From the NCBI GenBank assembly GCA_029782145.1, contig JAKOVH010000021.1, positions 62,001-126,000 of the forward strand: a stretch of 64,000 nucleotides of DNA, in the 5' to 3' direction. The notes below the pieces were generated by a model, which did no database searches, was not told the origin of the DNA, and saw nothing but the letters and a program-made list of their open reading frames with translations. The stretch comes from Actinomycetes bacterium. GTDB taxonomy: Bacteria; Actinomycetota; Acidimicrobiia; Acidimicrobiales; Acidimicrobilacustridaceae. This document shows, piece by piece, positions 31,466 to 40,100 of the stretch (position 1 is its first letter; the number at the start of each line of letters is the position of its first letter). The position numbers were made by a program, and so were the translations under genes.

Positions 31466-32683
31466 GTGGACTTCGACGAGACGCCGGAAGAGGCCGCCTT
31501 CCGCGCGCAGTGCCGGGAGTTCCTGTCGGCGCACGCCGAGCGCAGGGACCCGTCGACGCGCCGCATCACCATGTCGACGATGGCCGCGGACGAGGAGGCC
31601 CACGTCAAGGCGTGCCGCGACTGGCAGCGCACCAAGGCCGATGCCGGCTGGGCGGGGCTCACGTGGCCGGTCGAGTACGGCGGTCGGGGCCTCAGCGGGC
31701 TGATGCAGGGCATCTTCCTCGAGGAGGAGTCGCACTACGACGTGCCCGTCGGCATGTTCGCCCAGGCCATCGGCATGATGGGCCCGACGGTCATCGCCCA
31801 CGGCACCGACGAGCACAAGCAGCGCTTCCTCCGGCCGATCCTGCGCGGCGAGCAGGTCTGGTGCCAGCTCTTCAGCGAGCCCAACGCCGGCTCGGACCTG
31901 GCGTCGCTGCGCACCCGGGCCGAGCGCGACGGCGACGAGTACGTCGTCGACGGGCAGAAGGTCTGGACCTCGTCGGCCCACGTGGCCGACTGGGGCATGC
32001 TGCTGGCCCGCACCGACTGGGACGTTCCCAAGCACCGGGGCATCACCTTCTTCGCCGTCGACATGCGCACGCCGGGCATCGAGGTCCGGCCGTTGCGGCA
32101 GGCCACCGGCGGCGCCGAGTTCAACGAGGTCTTCCTCGAGCAGGTGCGCATCCCCGTGGCCAACGTCATCGGCCCGGTGAACGGCGGCTGGGGCGTGGCC
32201 ATGACCACCCTCACCAGCGAGCGAGCCGACATCGGTGCTGCCCACGGCAGCGGCTTCGACGGCGTGGTCGACCTGGCCCGGCGCTTCGGCGTGGCCGACG
32301 ACCCGGTCGTGCGCCAGAAGCTCGCCCAGCTGTTCACCAGCTACGAGATCTCCCGCTTCACCGGCTACCGCGCCCGCACCGCGGCCAGCCGGGGCGTGGC
32401 CCCCGGGCCGGAGGTGTCGGTCGCCAAGATCGCCGTCTCCGAGCGGCTGGCCCGCCAGGGCGACCTCGTCGAGCAGATCATGGGCGCGGCCGGCACGCTG
32501 TGGGGGGACGACGCCCCCGACGAGGGCTACTGGCAGACCATGGTGTTCCTGGGGCAGTGGATGTCGCGCATCGGTGGTGGCACCGAGGACGTGCAGCGCA
32601 ACATCGTCGGCGAGCGGGTGCTGGGCCTCCCCCGTGAGCCGGGCAACGACCGCACCACCCCGTTCCGGGACCTCCCGCACTAG
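31466..32683 (+). CDS. acyl-CoA dehydrogenase
   Basis: 405 residues from GTG 31466 with GGGGGAGA upstream. FAD enzyme oxidising acyl-CoA thioesters. Motifs: WPVEYGGRGLSGL, CQLFSEPNAGSDLASLRTRAERDGDEYVVDGQKVWTSSAHVADWG in the middle domain, and the C-terminal WMSRIGGGTEDVQRNIVGERVLGLP. The long N-terminal segment and loop around residue 30 resemble the FadE group acting on bulky or sterol-derived acyl-CoAs. It lies 106 bp after the enoyl-CoA hydratase gene. Confidence 0.93.
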   Translation: MDFDETPEEAAFRAQCREFLSAHAERRDPSTRRITMSTMAADEEAHVKACRDWQRTKADAGWAGLTWPVEYGGRGLSGLMQGIFLEEESHYDVPVGMFAQAIGMMGPTVIAHGTDEHKQRFLRPILRGEQVWCQLFSEPNAGSDLASLRTRAERDGDEYVVDGQKVWTSSAHVADWGMLLARTDWDVPKHRGITFFAVDMRTPGIEVRPLRQATGGAEFNEVFLEQVRIPVANVIGPVNGGWGVAMTTLTSERADIGAAHGSGFDGVVDLARRFGVADDPVVRQKLAQLFTSYEISRFTGYRARTAASRGVAPGPEVSVAKIAVSERLARQGDLVEQIMGAAGTLWGDDAPDEGYWQTMVFLGQWMSRIGGGTEDVQRNIVGERVLGLPREPGNDRTTPFRDLPH

Positions 32684-32738
32684 CTTCGGGCGATCCGCGA
32701 CGAGGGGTCCGGTCGCTCACCGATCACGAGGGGGCAGC

Positions 32739-33950
32739 GTGTTCAACCCGTTCGAGCCGGGCTTCGCGGCCGACCCGTACCCGCACTACCGCGAGCAGCG
32801 CGAGTCCGAGCCGGTCCAGCACCTGGCGCTGGGCCCGTGGATCGTGTTCGAGCACGCCGAGTGCACCCGGTTGCTGCGCGACACCTCGATGAGCGTCGAC
32901 GCCCGCAAGGCCCGAGCCATCGACCCGGAGCAGGAGACGGTGCGCCGGCGCATCATCGCCGAGGTCGCCCCCGACCTGGAGGTACGCGAGGACACCTCGA
33001 TCCTGAACATCGACCCGCCGGACCACACCCGGTTGCGCAAGCTGGTCAGCAGCGTGTTCACGCCCCGCCGCATCGCCGACCTGCGGCCCCTCGTCCAGCG
33101 CCTGGTCGTCGAGCACCTCGACGCCGCGGCCGACAGGGGCGAGATCGACCTCATCGCCGACCTGGCCTTCCCGCTGCCGTTCGCCGTGATCTCGGAGATG
33201 ATGGGCATGCCGGTGGCCGACCGGACCCAGGTGCGGGAGTGGTCGCACACCCTCGTGCGCATCCTCGACTTCACCATCGGTCCCGACGAGATGCGCGCTG
33301 CGCTCGCCGCGGGTGAGCAGATGCGCGCCCACCTGAGAGAGGTCATCGCCTGGAAGCGGGCCAACCCCGCCGACGACCTGCTCAGCGCGCTCATCCGCGC
33401 CGAGGAGGACGGTGACGTGCTCTCCGACACCGAGCTGCTCGACCAGGTCATGTTGCTCTACATCGCCGGCCACGAGACGACGGTGAACCTCATCGGCAAC
33501 GGCACCTGGGCCCTGCTGCGCCATCCCGACCAGCTCGCCCTGTGGCGCGACGATCCGTCGCTCGAGGCCACCGCGGTCGACGAGCTGCTCCGGTTCGACT
33601 CGCCGGTGCAGCTCTCGCGCCGCATCGCCCTGCAGAACATCGAGATCCAGGGTCGTCACGTGCCGGCGGGCAGCTTCGTGCTGACCTCGCTCGGTTCGGC
33701 CAACCGCGACCCGGCCGCCTTCGGGCCGACCGCCGAGCAGCTCGACCTGCGCCGGGCCGACGCGGCCCGCCACCTGTCGTTCGGCAGCGGCACCCACCAC
33801 TGCCTGGGGGCCTCGCTGGCCCGGTTGCAGGGCGGCGAGGCCATCGGCGGGCTGATCCGGCGCTTCCCCGACCTGGCCGCCGCCGGGGAGCCCCACTGGA
33901 ACGGCCGCCTGGTGCTGCGGGGCATGGAGTCGCTGCCCCTCACCGTCTGA
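32739..33950 (+). CDS. cytochrome P450
   Basis: 403 residues from GTG 32739. Motifs: LLYIAGHETTVNLIGNG (I-helix), VDELLRFDSPVQLSRR (ExxR helix region), and FGSGTHHCLGASLARLQ (haem-binding Cys). It is a second P450, clearly different from the one at 21392-22612. It stands 55 bp after the acyl-CoA dehydrogenase and precedes a CMD-family protein and an aldehyde dehydrogenase, so a hydroxylation step in a catabolic route is likely. No ferredoxin adjoins it. Confidence 0.93.
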   Translation: MFNPFEPGFAADPYPHYREQRESEPVQHLALGPWIVFEHAECTRLLRDTSMSVDARKARAIDPEQETVRRRIIAEVAPDLEVREDTSILNIDPPDHTRLRKLVSSVFTPRRIADLRPLVQRLVVEHLDAAADRGEIDLIADLAFPLPFAVISEMMGMPVADRTQVREWSHTLVRILDFTIGPDEMRAALAAGEQMRAHLREVIAWKRANPADDLLSALIRAEEDGDVLSDTELLDQVMLLYIAGHETTVNLIGNGTWALLRHPDQLALWRDDPSLEATAVDELLRFDSPVQLSRRIALQNIEIQGRHVPAGSFVLTSLGSANRDPAAFGPTAEQLDLRRADAARHLSFGSGTHHCLGASLARLQGGEAIGGLIRRFPDLAAAGEPHWNGRLVLRGMESLPLTV

Positions 33951-34057
33951 GCGATCGGCCGGCCCACGTCGTCGGATGGCGGCGGGGTCGTCCCGGCCGG
34001 CGGTCCGGTACCGTCCGGACGGATCGACGGCCGCGGTGCCGGGAAGGGGTGGAAGCC

Positions 34058-34432
34058 ATGGGGATCGAGCTGGAGCGGGAGAGCTACGCCCGGGGGTGGG
34101 AGCGAGCCATGGGAACGCCCGCGCCCGAGCTGCCCGGGGGCTGGGGAGCCTTCTCCGGCGCCATCGCCTTCGGTGACGTGTGGAACCGCGAGCAGCTCAC
34201 CGACCGCGAACGGCGCCTTATCGTGCTCACCGTCCTGGCCCTGTGGGGACGCGAGGACTACCTCACGCTCCACCTCGACGCGTCGCTGGGCAAGGGCGAG
34301 TTCGACGCCGCCGACGTCGACGACATCACCGTCACCCTGTGCACCTACGCCGGCATGCCGGTCGGTTCGTCGTTCGGCGCGATCGCCGGGCGGCTGCTCG
34401 CCCAGCGCGCCGCCGCAGCCGCCGATGACTGA
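34058..34432 (+). CDS. carboxymuconolactone decarboxylase (CMD)-family protein
   Basis: 124 residues from ATG 34058 with GGAAG upstream. The helical CMD/AhpD-like pattern is seen in ERESYARGWERAMG and RERRLIVLTVLALWGREDYLTLHLDASLGKGEFDAADVDDITVTLCTYAGMPVGSSFGAIAGRLLAQ. The CxxC pair of peroxidase-type AhpD is absent, so a gamma-carboxymuconolactone-type or unknown lyase role fits better. Its end overlaps a tiny reading frame at 34425. Confidence 0.8.
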   Translation: MGIELERESYARGWERAMGTPAPELPGGWGAFSGAIAFGDVWNREQLTDRERRLIVLTVLALWGREDYLTLHLDASLGKGEFDAADVDDITVTLCTYAGMPVGSSFGAIAGRLLAQRAAAAADD

Positions 34433-34520
34433 CCCGGCGGCACCCGTGGCCGTCCGCTCGGCGGACCGGTACTTCCTGCTGCCCGAGCCCACGACCGACG
34501 CGTTCCGACCCGCGATCTGA
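34425..34520 (+). CDS. possible 31-residue peptide coupled to the CMD gene
   Basis: ATG 34425 lies inside the end of the CMD gene (8-bp overlap) and the frame ends at 34520, 12 bp before the aldehyde dehydrogenase start. It encodes MTDPAAPVAVRSADRYFLLP and 11 more residues. It fills the gap between two operon genes exactly, which suits a small translated coupler. It may equally be chance. No family recognised. Confidence 0.35.
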   Translation: MTDPAAPVAVRSADRYFLLPEPTTDAFRPAI

Positions 34521-34532
34521 CAGGAGGGTCCC

Positions 34533-35969
34533 ATGACCGATCTGACCCCGATGCGCATCGGCGCCGACCTCGTCACCACCGACGACGTGTCGGTGGTGAA
34601 GAGCCCGTACGACGGCCACGAGGTGGGACGGGTGCCCGTCGGCACCGAGGCTCACATCGACGCCGCCGTGGCAGCGGCCGTCGCTCGGCGCGACGGCGAG
34701 CCGCTGCCGGCATGGCGCAGGGCCGAGGTCCTCGACCGCGCGGCCGTGCGGCTGGGGGAGCGGGCCGAGGAGTTCGCCCGGCGCGTCGCCGGCGAGTCGG
34801 CCAAGCCCATCCGCACGGCACGGGTCGAGGTCGCCCGAGCCGTCGACACCTTCCGGTTCAGCGCCGCCGTGGCCCGCACCCTCACCGGCGAGACCATCCC
34901 CATGGACGCGTCGTCCGCGGGTGCCCACAAGCTCGGGTTGGTGCTGCGGGTGCCCGTCGGCGTGGTCGGCGCCATCTCGCCGTTCAACTTCCCCGTGAAC
35001 CTGGTGGCCCACAAGATCGGGCCAGCCATCGCCGCCGGGTGCCCGGTGGTGCTCAAGCCGGCGTCGGCCACCCCGTTGTCGGCGCTGGCGCTGGCGCAGA
35101 TGCTGGTGGACGACTGCGGCCTTCCCGACGGGTGGCTCAACGTCGTCACGTGCTCGGGCGCCACGGCCAACCGCCTCGTCGAGCACCCCGACGTCGCCAT
35201 GGTCACCTTCACCGGCTCGCCGGCGGTGGGCTGGGGCATCCGCCAGCGCGTGCCGCACAAGCGGGTGAGCCTGGAGCTGGGCAACAACGCGCCGGTCATC
35301 GTCGAGCCGTCCGCCGACTGGGAGGCCGCGGCCGACAAGATCGCCGTGGCGGGCACGTCGTTCGCCGGGCAGTCGTGCATCTCCGTGCAGCGGGTGTACG
35401 TGCACCGGTCCATCGCCGAGGGCTTCCTCGCCCGCCTCGGAGAGGCCTTCTCGAAGTTGGTGGTCGGCGACCCGTACGACGACGCCACCGACGTCAGCGC
35501 CCTCATCGACCGGGGCGAGACCGACCGCGTGAAGTCATGGATCGACGAAGCGGCCCACGCCGGCGCCCGGGTGCTGGTGGGCGGCACCGTGGGCGACGAC
35601 GGTGTGCTGCGCCCCACGGTGCTCGCCGACGTGGAGCCCGACATGGAGGTGTGCCGCACCGAGGTGTTCGGCCCCCTCGTCGGTGTGCAGGCCTACGACG
35701 ACGTGGCCGACGCGCTCCGCCTCGCCAACGACACCCGCTACGGGCTCCAAGCCGGCATCTTCACCGCCGACCTCGACACCGCCCTGCTGGCGGCCCGCAC
35801 CCTGGACTTCGGCGGGGTCACGGTCAACGAGGTGCCCACCTGGCGGGCCGACCAGATGCCCTACGGCGGCGTGCGCGACTCGGGCAACACCCGGGAGGGG
35901 CCGGCCTACGCCGCCCGGGAGATGACCGAGGAGCGCCTGGTCGTCCTGCACTCCCCGTCCCTCCCTTGA
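34533..35969 (+). CDS. NAD(P)-dependent aldehyde dehydrogenase
   Basis: 478 residues from ATG 34533 with AGGAGG 6 bases upstream. Oxidises aldehydes to acids. The catalytic Cys is in FAGQSCISVQRVYVH, the general base Glu in VSLELGNNAPVIV, and the cofactor Asn in ISPFNFPVNLVAHKIGPAI. VFGPLVGVQAYDDVADALRLAN and GVRDSGNTREGPAYAAREMTE complete the family set. GNNAP in place of the usual GGK(N)AP is seen in one ALDH subgroup. It ends the catabolic run. Confidence 0.93.
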   Translation: MTDLTPMRIGADLVTTDDVSVVKSPYDGHEVGRVPVGTEAHIDAAVAAAVARRDGEPLPAWRRAEVLDRAAVRLGERAEEFARRVAGESAKPIRTARVEVARAVDTFRFSAAVARTLTGETIPMDASSAGAHKLGLVLRVPVGVVGAISPFNFPVNLVAHKIGPAIAAGCPVVLKPASATPLSALALAQMLVDDCGLPDGWLNVVTCSGATANRLVEHPDVAMVTFTGSPAVGWGIRQRVPHKRVSLELGNNAPVIVEPSADWEAAADKIAVAGTSFAGQSCISVQRVYVHRSIAEGFLARLGEAFSKLVVGDPYDDATDVSALIDRGETDRVKSWIDEAAHAGARVLVGGTVGDDGVLRPTVLADVEPDMEVCRTEVFGPLVGVQAYDDVADALRLANDTRYGLQAGIFTADLDTALLAARTLDFGGVTVNEVPTWRADQMPYGGVRDSGNTREGPAYAAREMTEERLVVLHSPSLP

Positions 35970-36025
35970 CCGGCCCGGCGCCGCTGATGGGAGGCGAGGT
36001 GGTGCCGGGTCCGTAGCCTGAGGAG

Positions 36026-36394
36026 ATGGCCGTCCACGTGTTCGTGCACGACGACGCAGTCGACGTCGACTTCACCGGGTGGGACCAGGTCTGGGCGCTG
36101 AAGCGCCACCTGCGCCTCGACATGGCCGACGTGGTGGAGGCCCGGATCGCCCGTCAGGACGAGCTCAAGGCCGACCTCGGCTGGCGCGTCGGCGGCACCT
36201 ACTGGCCGGGCTCGGTGGCGGCCGGACACTTCACGACGAAGGGCCGCAAGGGTGTGCGCCAGCTGTGGAGCTGCTACCGCGACGACGAGGTGCTGGTCGT
36301 CCAGACCCGCCTCGACAACCCGTGGCGGGTCGTGCTCCAGCACCCCGACCGGCACAACCTGGCCTGGTTGATCGCCGAGCGCATCCCCCGCTGA
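36026..36394 (+). CDS. small conserved hypothetical protein (possible PH-like fold)
   Basis: 122 residues from ATG 36026. It is soluble, with alternating short strands and one C-terminal helix (VHVFVHDDAVDVDFTGWDQVWALKRHLRLDMADVVEARIA; FTTKGRKGVRQLWSCYRDDEVLVVQ; HPDRHNLAWLIAERIP). The strand-rich layout with a last helix suggests a PH-like barrel, as in many small actinobacterial proteins, but that is a guess. It stands alone between the aldehyde dehydrogenase and CHAD genes. Confidence 0.75.
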   Translation: MAVHVFVHDDAVDVDFTGWDQVWALKRHLRLDMADVVEARIARQDELKADLGWRVGGTYWPGSVAAGHFTTKGRKGVRQLWSCYRDDEVLVVQTRLDNPWRVVLQHPDRHNLAWLIAERIPR

Positions 36395-36484
36395 CCGGGG
36401 GGCGACGACGGCGCCCGAACCGTCGGTGCCCCACCCGTGCTGGCACTAGCCTCGCCCGGGTCCGGCGACCCGGGAGGGGGCGAG

Positions 36485-38092
36485 GTGAGCGAGGTCCATC
36501 GGTTCGTGGTGACCGGCGCGGGCGACCCCTCGGCGGTGCTCGCCGGCCTGGCCGAGCGGGCCGGGTTGCGGGTGGTGAGCTCGACCGTGGTGGAGCGGAC
36601 CTTCCTCGACACCGCCGACGGCCGCCTCGACGCGGCGGGCATCGTGCTCGAGCTGCGCCGCCCTCTCGAGGGGGGCGCCTCACCGACCCTGGTGTGGGTG
36701 GAGGCCGAGCGCCTGGTGGCCACCGCCCCGCTCGACGCCCCGACGGCGCCGCGGTTCGCCTCCGACCTGCCGCCCTGGCCGGGCGCGCCGCACCTGGCGT
36801 CGCTGATGGAGATGCGCGCGCTGGTGCCCGGACCGGTGACGCGTAGCCGGCTCACCACGTTGGCCGCCCTCGACCGGGAGGAGAAGACCACCGCACGGGT
36901 GGTCGTGGACGCGTCGGCGCTGCCCGACGGCACGGAGCTGCCCGTGCTGCTCGAGGTGCACCAGCTGCGCGGCTACCAGCGCGAAGCCGAGAAGCTCGAG
37001 AAGCTGCTCGTCGCCCGGCTGGCGCTCGAGCCGACCACGACCACGGCCGCGGCCAACGCCCGCCGGCTCGCCGGGGCGCCGGCGTTCCTGCGCTCCAAGC
37101 TTCGGCTCTCGCTCGACCCGACCGCCGTCGCGGCCGACGCCTGGCGGGACGTGCTGCGGGAGCTGACCGCCGCCATGACGGCGAACTTCGCCGGGACGCT
37201 GGCCGACACCGACTCGGAGTTCCTGCACGACTTCCGGGTGGCGGTGCGCCGCACCCGTTCCGTGCTGCAGGAGGGCAAGGGGGTGCTGCCGCCGGGGGCT
37301 CGCGCCCACTTCCGCGCCGGCTTCAAATGGCTGGGCGACATCACCACCCCCCAGCGCGACGCCGACGTGCACCTGCTCGACCTCCCCGGCCTGGTGCAGC
37401 TCCTGCCGGCTGACCGGGTCGACGCCCTCGAACCGCTGCACGAGCTGCTCGTCGAGCGCCAACGGGCCTGCCACGAGCAGCTCGTCGGCGACCTCCGCTC
37501 GTGGCGGCGGGCCCGGCTGGGACAGGAGTGGGCGGCGTTCCTCGACGGCGACGGCCCCTGGCCGCCGGACAGCCTCGACGGCGACGGCGGTCATCCCGAC
37601 GGGCCACCAGGCGCCGACGCGCCCGACGCCTCGCGCCCGGCGATCGTGGTGGCCGCCGCCCGCATCCGCAAGGCCCACCGCCGCCTCGTGCGCGACGGCC
37701 GGGCGATCCACGCCGGCTCTCCGGCCACCGCGCTGCACGACCTGCGCAAGGACGCCAAGCGGCTGCGCTACCTGCTCGAGTGCTTCGGCTCGCTCTTCCC
37801 GACCGGCGACGTGTCGGTGGCCGTCAAGCCGCTCAAGGCCCTGCAGGACACCCTCGGCACGTTCCAGGACACCGAGGTCCAGGCCCACGCCCTCGAGGGC
37901 TTCGGTGACGAGCTCGTGCAGCGAGGGGCGGGCGCGCCCACCCTGCTCGCCCTCGGCGCGGTGATCGAGCACGTCTCGGCCCGCGGGGCCGCCGCCCGCC
38001 GGCAGTACGCCGAGCGCTTCGGCGCCTTCGACAGCCGCGCCGTGCGCGGCGCCTACGAGCGGCTCTCCGACGACGCGGAGGCCGCCACGTGA
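36485..38092 (+). CDS. CYTH-like/CHAD domain protein (polyphosphate-associated)
   Basis: 535 residues from GTG 36485. Residues about 1-205 look like a CYTH tunnel domain (VHRFVVTGAG, VVERTFLDTADGRLDAAGIVLELRRP, LPVLLEVHQLRGY), but the usual ExExK start is degenerate. Residues about 220-530 form a CHAD domain with its two basic helices, LHDFRVAVRRTRSVLQEG and LHDLRKDAKRLRYLLECF, whose conserved His/Arg/Lys bind polyphosphate in characterised members. An acidic insert of about 40 residues (PWPPDSLDGDGGHPDG) divides the CHAD halves. The stop overlaps the ParA-like gene by 4 bp. Confidence 0.9.
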   Translation: MSEVHRFVVTGAGDPSAVLAGLAERAGLRVVSSTVVERTFLDTADGRLDAAGIVLELRRPLEGGASPTLVWVEAERLVATAPLDAPTAPRFASDLPPWPGAPHLASLMEMRALVPGPVTRSRLTTLAALDREEKTTARVVVDASALPDGTELPVLLEVHQLRGYQREAEKLEKLLVARLALEPTTTTAAANARRLAGAPAFLRSKLRLSLDPTAVAADAWRDVLRELTAAMTANFAGTLADTDSEFLHDFRVAVRRTRSVLQEGKGVLPPGARAHFRAGFKWLGDITTPQRDADVHLLDLPGLVQLLPADRVDALEPLHELLVERQRACHEQLVGDLRSWRRARLGQEWAAFLDGDGPWPPDSLDGDGGHPDGPPGADAPDASRPAIVVAAARIRKAHRRLVRDGRAIHAGSPATALHDLRKDAKRLRYLLECFGSLFPTGDVSVAVKPLKALQDTLGTFQDTEVQAHALEGFGDELVQRGAGAPTLLALGAVIEHVSARGAAARRQYAERFGAFDSRAVRGAYERLSDDAEAAT

Positions 38093-38835
38093 AGGTGCTC
38101 GCCACCTACAACATCAAAGGCGGCGTGGGGAAGACGGCCACCGCGGTGAACCTGGCCTACGAGGCCGCCATCCGGGGGCACCGGGTGCTCGTGTGGGACC
38201 TCGACCCGCAGGGCGCCGCCACCTTCTACTTCCGCATCCGCCCGAAGGTGAAGGGAGGCGGCAAGGCGCTGGTGTCGGGGCGGCGGGTGCTCGACGAGAT
38301 CATCAAGGCGAGCGACTACGAGAACCTCGACGTGGTGCCCGCCGACTTCTCGATGCGCAACCTCGACCTGCTCCTCGAGGGCTCGAAGAAGCCGCTGGCC
38401 ACCCTGCGCCGCCTGCTCAAGAGCGTCGCCCACGAGTACGACCTGGTGTTCCTCGACTGCCCGCCCAGCATCTCGTTGGCGTCGGAGAGCGTGTTCCGCG
38501 CCGCCGACGCCCTGCTCGTGCCGGTGATCCCGACGACGCTGTCGATCCGGACCTTCGAGCAGCTCGACCGGTTCGTGGAGGAGAACCCCGAGGTCGTCGA
38601 GGAGCTCGACGTCATCGGGTTCTTCTCGATGGTCGACCGGCGCAAGCGGCTGCACCGGGAGCTGCTCGTCGACCTCCGCCAGGTTCGGCCCGACCTGCTC
38701 GACGCCGTCATCCCGGCCATCACCGACATCGAGCGCATGGGTGTCCACCGCCAGCCCGTCGCCGCCTTCGCGCCGGGCACCCGCTCGGCGCGTGCGTACT
38801 CGGCGCTGTGGACGGAGATCAACGAGCGCCTCTAG
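38089..38835 (+). CDS. orphan ParA/MinD-type ATPase coupled to the CHAD protein
   Basis: 248 residues from GTG 38089. The deviant Walker A motif KGGVGKTATAVNLA, the DLDPQGAATFYF segment and DCPPSISLASES (Walker B) identify a ParA-family ATPase. No ParB gene, parS-like repeats or plasmid functions are nearby. ParA-type ATPases position cargo on the nucleoid, not only DNA. Coupled translation with a CHAD protein (GTGA overlap) suggests that its cargo or partner is the CHAD protein, perhaps on polyphosphate bodies. That role is inference. Confidence 0.9.
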   Translation: MKVLATYNIKGGVGKTATAVNLAYEAAIRGHRVLVWDLDPQGAATFYFRIRPKVKGGGKALVSGRRVLDEIIKASDYENLDVVPADFSMRNLDLLLEGSKKPLATLRRLLKSVAHEYDLVFLDCPPSISLASESVFRAADALLVPVIPTTLSIRTFEQLDRFVEENPEVVEELDVIGFFSMVDRRKRLHRELLVDLRQVRPDLLDAVIPAITDIERMGVHRQPVAAFAPGTRSARAYSALWTEINERL

Positions 38836-38853
38836 CGCCGAGCGCCCACCGAC

Positions 38854-39786
38854 GTGCCCGACGGCCGCTTCGCCCCCAGCCCCACCGGCCCGCTGCACCT
38901 GGGGAACCTGCGCACCGCCCTGCTGGCGTGGCTGTTCGCCCGCTGCGACGGCAGCCGCTTCTTGCTGCGCATCGAGGACCTCGACGCCGCCGGCTCCCGG
39001 TCCGAGCACGAGGCGGGCGCGGTGGCCGACCTGGCCACGTTGGGCCTCGAGCACGACGGGCCGCTCGTGCGCCAGTCGGAGCGCCGGGACGCCCACGAGG
39101 CGGCGTTGGCCCGCCTCGTCGCCGAGGGCCGCACCTACCCGTGCTACTGCACCCGGCGGGAGATCCTGGCCGAGGTGGAGGCCGCCGTCGCCGCGCCCCA
39201 CGGCCCGCTTCCCGCCGGCGCCTACCCGGGCACCTGCCGCGACCTCGACCGGCGCCGACGGGCCGAGCGGGAGGCGGCCGGGCGGCGCCCCTCGCTGCGG
39301 CTGCGCGCCGAAGGCGAGGTGCTGTCGTTTCGCGACCGGGTCGCCGGCGAGGTCACCGGGGCGGTCGACGACTTCGTGATCCGGCGATCCGACGGCACCC
39401 CCGCCTACAACCTGGTGGTCGTGGTCGACGACCACGACCAGGGCATCGGCGAGGTGGTGCGGGGCGACGACCTGCTCGACAGCACCCCCCGGCAGCTGCT
39501 GGTGGCCCGCCTGCTCGGCATCGACCCGCCCGGCCACGCCCACGTGCCGCTGGTGCTCGGCCCCGACGGCGAGCGCCTGGCCAAGCGCCACGGGTCGGTC
39601 ACCCTCGCCGACCAGCTCGCCGCCGGCCGCACCGCGCCGCACGTCCTCGCCCTGTTCGGTGCGTCGCTCGGGCTGTGCCCGCCGGACGAGCCGGTCACCC
39701 CGACGGACCTGCTCGCCTGCTTCGACCCCGACCGCGTGGTGCGCGAGCCGTGGACCCTGCCCGACGACCTCGTCCACCCGAGCTGA
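38854..39786 (+). CDS. gluQ: glutamyl-Q tRNA(Asp) synthetase
   Basis: 310 residues from GTG 38854. It is a glutamyl-tRNA synthetase catalytic core without the anticodon-binding domain. Motifs: GRFAPSPTGPLHLGNLRTALLAW (HIGH-like), a zinc site with CYC in YPCYCTRREIL and CRDLDRR, and LAKRHGSVTL (KMSKS-like). Length and lack of C-terminal domain match GluQ-RS, which attaches Glu to queuosine in tRNA(Asp). It follows parA by 18 bp. Confidence 0.92.
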   Translation: MPDGRFAPSPTGPLHLGNLRTALLAWLFARCDGSRFLLRIEDLDAAGSRSEHEAGAVADLATLGLEHDGPLVRQSERRDAHEAALARLVAEGRTYPCYCTRREILAEVEAAVAAPHGPLPAGAYPGTCRDLDRRRRAEREAAGRRPSLRLRAEGEVLSFRDRVAGEVTGAVDDFVIRRSDGTPAYNLVVVVDDHDQGIGEVVRGDDLLDSTPRQLLVARLLGIDPPGHAHVPLVLGPDGERLAKRHGSVTLADQLAAGRTAPHVLALFGASLGLCPPDEPVTPTDLLACFDPDRVVREPWTLPDDLVHPS

Positions 39787-39809
39787 GCCAGGCCGATACC
39801 CTCAGCGAG

Positions 39810-40091
39810 GTGGCCGTGCTGGTGGACCAGGCGATCTGGCACTGGAGGGGGCGCCGCTGGGCGCACCTGGTGAGCGACGAGAGCTACGACGAGCTCCACC
39901 GCTTCGCCGAGCGCCTCGGCATCCCGCGCCGGGCGTTCCAGGGCGACCACTACGACGTGCCCGAGGACTACCGCCTGGAGGCCCTGCGCCTCGGCGCGGT
40001 GGACGTCGACGCGCGGGTGCTGGTGCGACGCCTCCGGGCGGCCGGGCTCCGCCGCCCCCGTTCGACGGCGGCGCTCTGGGCGCCTGCCTAG
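39810..40091 (+). CDS. DUF4031 family protein
   Basis: 93 residues from GTG 39810. The sequence VLVDQAIWHWRGRRWAHLVSDESYDELHRFAERLGIPRRAFQGDHYDVPEDYR is typical of the small DUF4031 family (conserved Trp-Arg/His and DHYDV). Function unknown in the family as far as I know. It lies 23 bp after gluQ and 9 bp before the ArsC-like gene, so the three are probably in one transcript. Confidence 0.85.
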   Translation: MAVLVDQAIWHWRGRRWAHLVSDESYDELHRFAERLGIPRRAFQGDHYDVPEDYRLEALRLGAVDVDARVLVRRLRAAGLRRPRSTAALWAPA

Positions 40092-40100
40092 CATCGGCCC

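Noticed and set aside
38089-38835. Plasmid or chromosome partition locus.
   Set aside because: No ParB, no parS-like repeats and no replication genes; the neighbour is a CHAD protein and all flanking genes are chromosomal housekeeping types.
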